7,533 nucleotides of DNA from Trichodesmium sp. MAG_R04 (GTDB lineage Bacteria > Cyanobacteriota > Cyanobacteriia > Cyanobacteriales > Microcoleaceae): contig JAKQYG010000193.1 of the NCBI GenBank assembly GCA_023356515.1, forward strand, positions 1-7,533, given 5' to 3'. Each line of letters begins with the position of its first letter. The first letter of the stretch is position 1. Positions 1-5,694 of the stretch are shown piece by piece. Under the pieces are notes generated by a model. The model had not been told where the DNA came from, did not search any database, and saw only the letters and a list, made by a program, of their open reading frames with translations. A program made the translations under genes and the position numbers.

Positions 1-38
1 AAATACAATTAATCAAGTCAAAGAATAAGATAAATATT

Positions 39-524
39 ATGTTGGATATAAAAGATATATTAGACTGTAAATTAAAAATTAAAACAGATAAGAACGTAAT
101 TGAAATTACATTCAGTGAATTAACTTTAGATAAAAAGGTAATTATATTTGGTGTTCCAGGAGCATTTACTCAAACCTGTTCAGCCAAACATTTACCAAGT
201 TTTATAAATAATTATGAAAGGTTTTTGGATTTAGGTATTGAAGACATAATTTGTATTTCAGTTAATGATCCATTTGTAATTAATGCATGGGGAGAATTTA
301 ACAATGCAAATAAAAAAATAAAGATGATGAGTGATATTGGTGGAGTGTTAGCAAAAAGAATGGATATTGAAGAAGATTTTGGGCCAAATCTTCTAATGCG
401 AATGAAAAGATTTGCAATGATCATTTTAGATAATCAAATAAAATATTATGTAATTGATGAAAGAGGAGACTATGGAAAAACTGATGCTGAAAATATTATT
501 ACAGTCTTAAAAAACATATTGTAG
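39..524 (+). CDS. Peroxiredoxin, Prx5 type (AhpC/TSA family)
   Basis: This 161-residue protein is a thiol peroxidase that would reduce hydrogen peroxide and organic hydroperoxides in the cytoplasm. The active-site motif PGAFTQTCS (residues 40-48) contains the peroxidatic Cys47. Most family members read PGAFTPTCS, so position 45 is Gln instead of Pro. Cys72 in the ICISVND strand is common in the Prx5 group. Arg121 and Arg124 in RMKRF match the conserved arginine segment before the last strands. No Cys is present in the C-terminal third where Prx5 enzymes of the 2-Cys type carry the resolving Cys, so I infer a 1-Cys mechanism or an external thiol partner. The length is normal for the family. 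The start has only a weak purine stretch upstream, but the N-terminal strand is complete from this ATG. The gene converges on rnhA with one base between the stops. Base composition is very AT-rich, as in the other genes of the left block. Confidence 0.9.
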   Translation: MLDIKDILDCKLKIKTDKNVIEITFSELTLDKKVIIFGVPGAFTQTCSAKHLPSFINNYERFLDLGIEDIICISVNDPFVINAWGEFNNANKKIKMMSDIGGVLAKRMDIEEDFGPNLLMRMKRFAMIILDNQIKYYVIDERGDYGKTDAENIITVLKNIL

Positions 525-525
525 A

Positions 526-960
526 TTATATTATATCCTGAATACCTTTGCGAGCAAGTTCATCAGCTCTTTCATTTTCTGCATCTCCAGAATGACCCTT
601 AACCCACTCCCATTTTACTTTATGATTACTAACTAATGACTCTAATTTCTCCCAAAGCTCCTTGTTTGCAACTGGTTTTTTTGCAGCATTTATCCAACCT
701 TTTTTTTTCCAATTTGCAAGCCATTTTGTTATTCCATTGATTACGTAGGTGCTGTCTGTTTTAACAGTAACATTTGAATATGAATCTATATTTTCAAATC
801 CTTTGATTACTGCCGTTAACTCCATCTTATTATTAGTAGTTTTTAATTCTCCACCAAAAAATTCTTTTATTTCATTCTCTTTTTTTACAATAACGCACCA
901 GCCTCCAGGTCCGGGGTTTCCACTACATGCTCCATCAGTTACTAAAGTTATTGTATCCAT
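526..960 (-). CDS. rnhA: Ribonuclease HI
   Basis: This 144-residue enzyme cleaves the RNA strand of RNA-DNA hybrids, such as primers and R-loops. All four carboxylates of the RNase H active site can be placed: Asp9 in TDGACSGNPGPGG, Glu47 in NNKMELTA, Asp69 in KTDSTYV and Asp133 in NERADELA. His123 in KGHSGD matches the catalytic-loop histidine of E. coli RNase HI (His124). The basic handle region KWLANWKKKGW (79-89) is present, so this is the long bacterial type that binds hybrids strongly. The length is close to the E. coli enzyme (155). The start codon lies inside the end of thrB with a 13-bp overlap, which suggests translational coupling, and I see no separate ribosome binding site. The gene is part of the ispH'-thrB-rnhA cluster of probable alphaproteobacterial origin. 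Confidence 0.95.
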   Translation of the reverse strand: MDTITLVTDGACSGNPGPGGWCVIVKKENEIKEFFGGELKTTNNKMELTAVIKGFENIDSYSNVTVKTDSTYVINGITKWLANWKKKGWINAAKKPVANKELWEKLESLVSNHKVKWEWVKGHSGDAENERADELARKGIQDII

Positions 961-1913
961 TTTACAAAGTCCAAATTATTAATTTTATTGAAAAATAAAA
1001 CTTTATCTAAGTATTCATTGGGATTTAACTTTTTGACATTGGCATCTGAAGGGGTGTTATACCAGTCAAAAAGACGTGTTAGAAAAAATCTTATCGCGGC
1101 ACCTTTTGTTAATAATAAAAGATTTTCCTTTTCATTATCTCTTAATTTTTTTATTTCTGAATATCCTAACAAAAGTGCTTCTAAATTGGATTGAGAAAAT
1201 TTACCATTTTCGTTAAAGCACCAAGAATTAATACAAATAGCAATATCATAAGCTAATATATCGTAACAAGCGAAATAGAAATCTATAATTCCACTTAGTT
1301 TATTATTTGTAAAAAAGACATTATTAGGAAATAAGTCTGCGTGAATATGACCATTTTCAAGATCACTTGGCCAATCATCAACTGTTTCTTTAATGATTTG
1401 TTCTATTTCATTTAACAAACTTTTCTTATATAGATCATTTCTTGCTATTCCTTTTCTAAACAGTGGAATCCATGATCTGTAATTGAGATCATTTTCTCTC
1501 TTGCCTTTAAACTTCAATCCTTTTATATGAAAATTTGCTAAATTTTTACCCAATTCATAACAATGGATTTTATCTATAAACTTTAATGAATTTCCTGATA
1601 AAAATGTCACCAATATAGACTTTTTGTTTGAAATGCTCTGGAAAATTTCACCTGATTTATCTTTAATTGGTTTTGGACAGTTAATACCATTACTACTTAA
1701 ATGGTCCATCAGATTTATAAAATATGGGAGATCTTCCTCTTTTACTCTTTTCTCATAAATTGTAAGAATAAATATTCCATCAGTAGTAGTAACTTTGAAG
1801 TTTGAATTTTCAATTCCTTCTTGAATTTCTTCGTATTTTATTAATTTACCAACATCATATTTACTTAAAATTGACTGGATTCCAACTTTTGAAACTTTTG
1901 TGTAGACAGCCAT
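948..1913 (-). CDS. thrB: Homoserine kinase, APH-fold (ThrB type II)
   Basis: This 321-residue kinase of the aminoglycoside-phosphotransferase fold would phosphorylate homoserine with ATP, the step before threonine synthase. The N-terminal lobe carries MAVYTKV, the glycine segment EGIENSNF (32-39) and FILTIYEKRV (48-57) followed by DLPYF, all typical of alphaproteobacterial ThrB. The catalytic loop HIHADLFPNN (189-198) has Asp193 and Asn198, and Asp211 in GIIDFYFAC is the metal-binding aspartate. Length and both lobes are complete, so it should be active. Cyanobacteria normally use a GHMP-family homoserine kinase with a different fold, so this gene is out of place in a cyanobacterial chromosome. 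It begins directly after the stop of the ispH fragment (TAA followed at once by ATG) and overlaps rnhA by 13 bp, so the three look like one transcript. The other APH-fold kinases are an alternative family, but the N-terminal motifs and neighbours favour ThrB. Confidence 0.92.
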   Translation of the reverse strand: MAVYTKVSKVGIQSILSKYDVGKLIKYEEIQEGIENSNFKVTTTDGIFILTIYEKRVKEEDLPYFINLMDHLSSNGINCPKPIKDKSGEIFQSISNKKSILVTFLSGNSLKFIDKIHCYELGKNLANFHIKGLKFKGKRENDLNYRSWIPLFRKGIARNDLYKKSLLNEIEQIIKETVDDWPSDLENGHIHADLFPNNVFFTNNKLSGIIDFYFACYDILAYDIAICINSWCFNENGKFSQSNLEALLLGYSEIKKLRDNEKENLLLLTKGAAIRFFLTRLFDWYNTPSDANVKKLNPNEYLDKVLFFNKINNLDFVKWIQ

Positions 1914-2375
1914 TTAATTTTCTAATGCTTTAGGAAGCTTAAAGTAGATATCTTCTGTTGTTTCCAAGTTCTGTATCTCTTTTATATTATATCTTTTCGA
2001 GAACTCAGCACGAATTTCTTCTATAAGACTCTCAGGTGCTGAGGCGCCCGAAGATAGTCCAATATTTTTTATGTTGTTTATTTCATTCCAGTTTATAAAG
2101 TTTACATCAGATACCAAATATGAATTTACACAACCTTCATTTTTTGCAACTTCAACAAGCCTTTGTGAATTGGAGGAATTTTCTGATCCTACATGTAGAG
2201 ATTCTAATTGATTGACTATGCGATCGCGCATCTCATAAAGTTCTTGTAAAGATTGAGTATGAGATTCTGTTGCTGCCAAAGAACTCTGTATATTACCAAT
2301 TGAAATCATGGTAAGACTGGCCATTGTTACTAAAGTGCCAGTAAGGATTTGTTTTATTTTTAGTATTCGGTGCAT
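1914..2375 (-). pseudogene. Chimeric ORF: exported-protein N-terminus fused to C-terminal fragment of IspH
   Basis: An open frame of 153 codons from the ATG at 2375 joins two unrelated parts. Residues 1-35 form a signal peptide: basic MHRILKIK, a hydrophobic core, and a likely cut after SLA or LAA. Residues 36-60 are a charged helix ending in RDRIVNQLESL. From residue 62 the sequence is the end of IspH (4-hydroxy-3-methylbut-2-enyl diphosphate reductase): VGSENSSNSQRL, then GLSSGASAPESLIEE, then YFKLPKALEN. The fragment keeps the residues matching E. coli substrate-binding Ser225 and Asn227 (Ser64, Asn66) and Ser269 (Ser112), but lacks the part that carries the three iron-sulphur cysteines, so it cannot be an active IspH. 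Only about the last 95 of some 310 residues remain. The first half carries a HIP1 octamer at 2220-2227; the second is AT-rich and continues into thrB. An in-frame TTG at 2391-2393 is possible, but the ATG gives the cleaner signal peptide and has GGGG about 10 bases upstream. Confidence 0.85.
2220..2227. repeat. HIP1 octamer GCGATCGC at the edge of the foreign block
   Basis: GCGATCGC is the highly iterated palindrome of many cyanobacterial genomes. This copy lies about 25 bp on the cyanobacterial side of the ispH fusion point and none occurs from 1 to 2195. Two more copies lie inside leuA (4138-4145 and 4898-4905). Confidence 0.85.
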
Positions 2376-2509
2376 ATAATTCGCCCCATACAAATAAATA
2401 ATTTTCTGCTGACCAATAAATATAATCTTTAATTCTAAAGAAAATTAATCTATCAGTCCAAATATAAATATACTATTTTATATAATAAACTAAGTAATCA
2501 AAAACTAAC
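2376..2509. other. Divergent intergenic region
   Basis: These 134 bases separate the minus-strand chimeric ORF from the plus-strand GXWXG gene, so promoters for both should lie here. It is strongly AT-rich. The only clear hexamer is TATAAT at 2481-2486 for the rightward gene. On the minus strand I find no convincing pair of -35 and -10 boxes. I see no operator-like palindrome. Confidence 0.5.
2481..2486 (+). promoter_or_regulatory. Candidate -10 box for the GXWXG gene
   Basis: A perfect TATAAT lies 23 bases before the ATG at 2510. No good -35 box stands at the normal distance. In DNA this AT-rich the hexamer could be chance. Confidence 0.35.
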
Positions 2510-3064
2510 ATGAACACTTTAGAAAAGTTAAAGACAACTCTAGAAAATGGAGGATCTAGTACAGAGGAAGCTTTAAATTTTTTTGACGATTTAGGGTCGG
2601 TAAACCTGGAGTTTATGATAGGTAGATGGCAAGGATCTGAATTTCCTACAAATCATCCAATGGATGGCTTATTAGAAGCTAGTGGTTGGTATGGAAAAGA
2701 ATTTGTTGATACTGAGCAAGTTCATCCTTTGTTGTTCTTGGATGGAAATAATAATATATTTAAGGTTTATCCAAGTCCAATGGCCATTAAATTAGGATTT
2801 CGTTTCTCAGCTCTCAAAAGTAAGGCTATGAAACCTATTTTTACTGTGATGAACTTGATGCTAAAAACGGAGAAAAGTCAGGCAAGGATTCGTACGATGG
2901 AGTATCGTGAAAAGGTAAGTGCGACGATGATTTATGATAATTTGCCAATTAACGATATCTTTAGAAAAATAGACGATAATACAGTTTTAGGTTTAATGGA
3001 TTATGAAAGTGTACCACAACCTTTCTTTTTTGTATTGAAGAGAGAGATGGGAATAGGTAAATAG
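2510..3064 (+). CDS. GXWXG and DUF4334 domain protein
   Basis: This 184-residue soluble protein has no signal peptide or membrane segment, and its biochemical role is unknown. The N-terminal domain carries the family signature GRWQG (38-42), followed by HPMDGLLEASGWYGKEF (49-65), which matches the GXWXG domain. The C-terminal part (about 119-178) matches DUF4334: EYREKVSATMIYD, DNLPINDIFRKID and LGLMDYE, ending in PFFFVLKRE. The two domains occur in this order in other bacteria, and the length is usual, so the gene is complete. The ATG is preceded by AAAAACTAAC with no clear Shine-Dalgarno sequence, which is common in cyanobacteria. It is transcribed away from the chimeric ORF and has no operon partner; the next 580 bases hold only decayed DNA and an IS end. 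Composition is intermediate between the left block and leuA, so its ancestry is less certain than that of leuA. Confidence 0.85.
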   Translation: MNTLEKLKTTLENGGSSTEEALNFFDDLGSVNLEFMIGRWQGSEFPTNHPMDGLLEASGWYGKEFVDTEQVHPLLFLDGNNNIFKVYPSPMAIKLGFRFSALKSKAMKPIFTVMNLMLKTEKSQARIRTMEYREKVSATMIYDNLPINDIFRKIDDNTVLGLMDYESVPQPFFFVLKREMGIGK

Positions 3065-3397
3065 GGCTAGTAACTATTGGCTATAATCTGGTATTATCCA
3101 TGATCATCGGCTTTGTACCACAAGATAATTATACTGTTTAGTATTTAGAAGGTTTTTATCGTTGTCAAATTAATTATAATATTCGATTAATCCTGGAGTT
3201 TTTGTGGTTATTAATCCTGAATATGAAGAAGATAACTACAGAAGCTGAAAAGTTGGATATAATTATAAATAATTAAATATTTTTTGCTGTCGAAGCTGAA
3301 AATACTGAATAGAAAACTATAGCAGTAAATCTTCACAAAAAAAGAGCCAAGATTTCTCAAATGGTAGTGAGAAAGTCTCGAATACTTATCTCAAATA
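3065..3397. other. Gene-free, probably decayed stretch
   Basis: About 330 AT-rich bases follow the GXWXG gene with stops in every frame. I recognise no gene. An 11-bp direct repeat GAAGCTGAAAA occurs at 3241-3251 and 3292-3302. Because the right end of an IS200/IS605 element follows at once, part of this stretch may be the unrecognisable remainder of tnpB, but no reading frame gives a convincing match. Confidence 0.5.
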
Positions 3398-3568
3398 ATT
3401 CATTATGACCCATATTTTGGCATAGTAATAGGCTGGGATTTAAACGTGGCAATAAATATAAAAAGTAGGGCGGTAGGGCATTCTGTTTTGAATCCTTGTG
3501 GAGTCCTACCTCCTGAGGGTAACTGGCAAATGAGAAGTCCACACTATAGCATCAGCTTAGTGTGGTAG
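3398..3568 (+). pseudogene. tnpB: 3' remnant of tnpB (IS200/IS605-family TnpB nuclease)
   Basis: A frame without a start codon gives the last 56 residues of a TnpB-type protein and ends at TAG 3566-3568. TnpB is the RNA-guided nuclease of IS200/IS605 elements, with a split RuvC domain. The remnant contains WDLNVAINIKSRAVGHSVL, which matches the conserved end motif (D)RDxNAAxNI of the third RuvC segment, including its aspartate, followed by CGVLPPEG and a short tail that overlaps the end hairpin. The segment just before it should be the zinc-finger part with CxxC pairs, but reads YDPYFGIVIG without cysteines, and an in-frame TGA stands at 3368-3370. Codons upstream are not recognisable, so the gene is broken and cannot make nuclease. 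The frame on the opposite strand over the same bases is a shadow. Confidence 0.8.
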
Positions 3569-3576
3569 TCTGTCAC
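3398..3576 (+). mobile_element. Right end of a decayed IS200/IS605-family element
   Basis: The tnpB remnant runs into a typical right end of this family. It has a hairpin with 8-bp stem CCACACTA (3539-3546) and TAGTGTGG (3558-3565), extended inside by AGC/GCT after one bulged base. TAGTCTGTCAC follows up to about 3576, close to the AGTATGTCAC end I remember for many cyanobacterial copies. Single-strand hairpins at the ends are what the TnpA transposase of this family binds. In related elements the end of tnpB and this hairpin also form the scaffold of the guide RNA. The left end and any tnpA are not visible. The exact terminal base is inferred. Confidence 0.72.
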
Positions 3577-3634
3577 AGGCTTGAAAATAAATTGTATAAA
3601 ATAAATCTAACTTTCTTTTAAGATTCTAGAGTAA

Positions 3635-3640
3635 AAGGAG
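3635..3640 (+). promoter_or_regulatory. Ribosome binding site of leuA
   Basis: AAGGAG stands 8 bases before the ATG at 3649. It is the strongest Shine-Dalgarno sequence in the window and fixes the leuA start. Confidence 0.85.
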
Positions 3641-3648
3641 AAAAACCA

Positions 3649-5274
3649 ATGACTACCAGTCAAGATCAAGTTATTATTTTTGATACTACCCTCCGGGATG
3701 GGGAACAATCTCCAGGTGCAGCTCTCAATATAGATGAAAAATTGACCATTGCTCGACAACTATCTCTTTTGGGAGTAGATGTGATTGAAGCTGGTTTCCC
3801 CTATGCTAGTTCTGGGGATTTTGAGGCAGTACAAAAAATTGCTGAGATAGTAGGTGTAGAGGGAGGTCCAACTATCTGCGGTTTGTCAAGAACAACCCGT
3901 GCAGATATTGAGGCCGCAGGTAAAGCTCTCAAACCTGCAGCTAAAGCCCGTATTCATACTTTTATTGCTACCTCTGATATTCACTTGGCTTACAAACTTA
4001 AGAAAACTAGAGCAGAGGTATTAGAAATTGCTCCGGAAATGGTTGCTTATGCTAAAACTTTTGTGGATGATGTGGAGTTTTCTCCGGAAGATGCGGGTCG
4101 CTCTGACCCAGAGTTTCTTTATCAAGTATTGGAAAAGGCGATCGCTGCTGGAGCTACTACTGTGAATATTCCTGATACTGTGGGTTATACGACTCCTGCT
4201 GAGTTTGGGGGACTGATCAGGGGTATTAAGGAAAATGTGCCGAATATTGACCAAGCTATTATTTCGGTTCATGGTCACAATGATTTGGGTTTGGCAGTTG
4301 CTAACTTCCTGGAAGCGGTGAAAAATGGAGCTCGTCAGTTAGAATGTACTATTAATGGTATTGGCGAGCGTGCTGGTAATGCTGCTTTGGAAGAGTTGGT
4401 GATGGCGTTCCATGTTCGGCGACAATATTTCAACCCATTTTTGGGTCGCCCATCGGAGTCAGAAGCACCACTCACTAATATTAATACTGGTCATATTTAT
4501 AAAACATCTCGTTTGGTTTCTAAATTGACGGGAATGTCTGTGCAACCAAATAAGGCTATTGTTGGTGCTAATGCTTTTGCCCATGAATCAGGTATTCACC
4601 AAGATGGGGTACTGAAAAATAAACTGACTTATGAAATTATGGATGCTCAGTTAATTGGGTTGACAAATAATCAAATTGTTTTGGGTAAACTTTCTGGTCG
4701 TCATGCTTTCCAGACTCGGTTGCAAGAGCTTGGGCTTGAACTTTCAGACAAAGAAATTAATAAGGCATTTGTCAAGTTCAAAGATATGGCTGATAAAAAG
4801 AAGGAAATTACAGATTGGGATTTAGAATCTATTGTTAATAGTGAGGTTCAACAGCCACTGGAACTTTTCCGTTTGGAGTTTGTGCAGGTTTCCTGTGGCG
4901 ATCGCTCTCGCCCTACAGCTACAGTTAGTATTCGGGTTCCTAGTGGGGAAGAATTGACTGATGCTGCTATTGGGACTGGTCCTATTGATGCTGTGTACAA
5001 GGCAATTAACCGAGTGGTGAATATACCAAATGATTTAATTGAGTTTTCTGTGCAGTCGGTAACGGCTGGTATAGATGCTATTGGGGAGGTGACTATTCGC
5101 GTACGCCATGAAGGTCAAGTTTATTCTGGTCATTCTGCTAACACTGATATTATTGTAGCATCTGCTGAGGCTTATGTCAAGGCTTTAAATCGGTTGTATG
5201 CAGTTTTGCAAAGTGCTATCGAGAAAGTGTCTCCGCAAAAGAGTCAACCTGTGGAAGTAGTGGCTAGTATTTGA
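3649..5274 (+). CDS. leuA: 2-isopropylmalate synthase
   Basis: This 541-residue cytoplasmic enzyme condenses acetyl-CoA with 2-oxoisovalerate to 2-isopropylmalate, the first committed step of leucine synthesis. The N-terminal TIM barrel begins with IIFDTTLRDGEQSPG (9-23), with metal ligand Asp17. HGHND (208-212) gives ligands His208 and His210, and NGIGERAGN (236-244) gives Asn244, matching E. coli Asp14, His202, His204 and Asn238. The linker has HESGIHQDG (312-320). The C-terminal LeuA dimer domain (about 400-525), where leucine binds for feedback inhibition, includes GTGPIDAVYKA (442-452), GIDAIGE and SGHSANTDIIVASAEAYV. Length and domain order are as in other cyanobacterial LeuA proteins; homocitrate and citramalate synthases are relatives but fit less well. 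Two HIP1 octamers lie within the gene. It stands alone, about 70 bp behind an IS end and followed by repeats. I see no leader peptide or attenuator. Confidence 0.96.
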   Translation: MTTSQDQVIIFDTTLRDGEQSPGAALNIDEKLTIARQLSLLGVDVIEAGFPYASSGDFEAVQKIAEIVGVEGGPTICGLSRTTRADIEAAGKALKPAAKARIHTFIATSDIHLAYKLKKTRAEVLEIAPEMVAYAKTFVDDVEFSPEDAGRSDPEFLYQVLEKAIAAGATTVNIPDTVGYTTPAEFGGLIRGIKENVPNIDQAIISVHGHNDLGLAVANFLEAVKNGARQLECTINGIGERAGNAALEELVMAFHVRRQYFNPFLGRPSESEAPLTNINTGHIYKTSRLVSKLTGMSVQPNKAIVGANAFAHESGIHQDGVLKNKLTYEIMDAQLIGLTNNQIVLGKLSGRHAFQTRLQELGLELSDKEINKAFVKFKDMADKKKEITDWDLESIVNSEVQQPLELFRLEFVQVSCGDRSRPTATVSIRVPSGEELTDAAIGTGPIDAVYKAINRVVNIPNDLIEFSVQSVTAGIDAIGEVTIRVRHEGQVYSGHSANTDIIVASAEAYVKALNRLYAVLQSAIEKVSPQKSQPVEVVASI

Positions 5275-5336
5275 CTGGCTTAGAACTTCCCCTATAGACC
5301 GGGTTTATCAATTAAATTCCCTGATTTGAACAAATA
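5275..5336. other. leuA trailer before the MITE
   Basis: This short AT-rich stretch separates the leuA stop from the MITE. I find no intrinsic terminator (GC stem plus T run) in it; the palindromes further downstream may serve instead. Confidence 0.4.
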
Positions 5337-5427
5337 CAGGACTTATGCACGAGCACTACACCCAACGAGGGCGAATGGCATTCGCCCCTACATATGGCGT
5401 TTTCAAGGTGAATTTGCATAAGTCCTG
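5337..5427. mobile_element. 91-bp MITE with 13-bp terminal inverted repeats and 5-bp target duplication
   Basis: CAGGACTTATGCA (5337-5349) and TGCATAAGTCCTG (5415-5427) are perfect inverted repeats of 13 bp. The element is bordered by the direct repeat AAATA at 5332-5336 and 5428-5432, which reads as a target-site duplication. Inside is a hairpin, GGGCGAAT (5369-5376) and ATTCGCCC (5380-5387) with a 3-base loop, of the GGGGCGAATGGC kind that is scattered through many cyanobacterial genomes. There is no reading frame of note, so movement would need a transposase supplied by a full-length relative. I recall AGGACTTA-type ends from cyanobacterial insertion sequences but cannot name the family. 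Confidence 0.8.
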
Positions 5428-5489
5428 AAATAGTTGGGGCTTGCTGATCAAATATTACAGCATTGATACATATAAGGTTTCAGCATTTT

Positions 5490-5557
5490 TAGGAGCGAAA
5501 AAAGTATCTAGTTTTCGGTCCTGAGAGCTCAAAAGTTAGTATTTTGGGCGCTCCCTA
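5490..5557. repeat. Long imperfect inverted repeat
   Basis: TAGGAGCG (5490-5497) pairs with CGCTCCCTA (5549-5557) apart from one extra C. The inner arms are AT-rich and related (AAAAGTATCTAG against CTAACTTTT-like sequence on the other strand), giving a long interrupted hairpin around GAGAGCTC. It may be another small non-autonomous element or a bidirectional terminator-like structure between leuA and the convergent dipeptidase gene. No target duplication is evident. Confidence 0.5.
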
Positions 5558-5618
5558 GGCATAAAAATCAAGGTACAAATATATCCGACTACCTCCTCCA
5601 TCAATTTCCCGTTCTTCT

Positions 5619-5646
5619 GTAGGGAGTTTGCATGCAACGTCCCTGC
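5619..5646. repeat. GTAGGG...TGCATGCA palindromic repeat
   Basis: The 28-base near-palindrome has arms GTAGGGAGTTT and AACGTCCCTGC around GCATGC, with two mismatched pairs and one G-T pair. It resembles the GTAGAGACGTTGCATGCAACGTCTC type of dispersed repeat that I recall from many filamentous cyanobacteria. It ends 49 bases beyond the stop of the minus-strand dipeptidase gene and could fold in that transcript's 3' end. Confidence 0.6.
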
Positions 5647-5694
5647 GGATGGGGATTAAATCCTACCGCGTTATGAGGTAAATTGTCAACTAAG

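Noticed and set aside
212..424. 70-codon minus-strand open frame
   Set aside because: It lies wholly opposite the peroxiredoxin gene, which has clear family motifs; the frame has none.
749..1194. Two plus-strand open frames (749-982 and 988-1194)
   Set aside because: They are antisense to rnhA and thrB, whose catalytic motifs are unmistakable.
1914..2393. A functional IspH enzyme
   Set aside because: The part carrying the three iron-sulphur cysteines is missing and is replaced by an unrelated signal peptide.
2391..2393. TTG as the start of the chimeric ORF
   Set aside because: It would add six residues before the basic start of the signal peptide; the ATG at 2375 is a better start.
3357..3542. 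61-codon minus-strand open frame
   Set aside because: It is the reverse of the tnpB remnant and IS end; the plus-strand frame carries the recognisable TnpB motif.
3539..3565. Intrinsic terminator before leuA
   Set aside because: The hairpin is not followed by a T run, and its position and sequence fit an IS200/IS605 right end.
4021..4278. 85-codon minus-strand open frame
   Set aside because: It is antisense to the central barrel of leuA and its residues show no family pattern.
5337..5646. CRISPR array or attachment site in the repeat-rich gap
   Set aside because: The repeats are different palindromes rather than regularly spaced direct copies, and there is no integrase or tRNA gene nearby.
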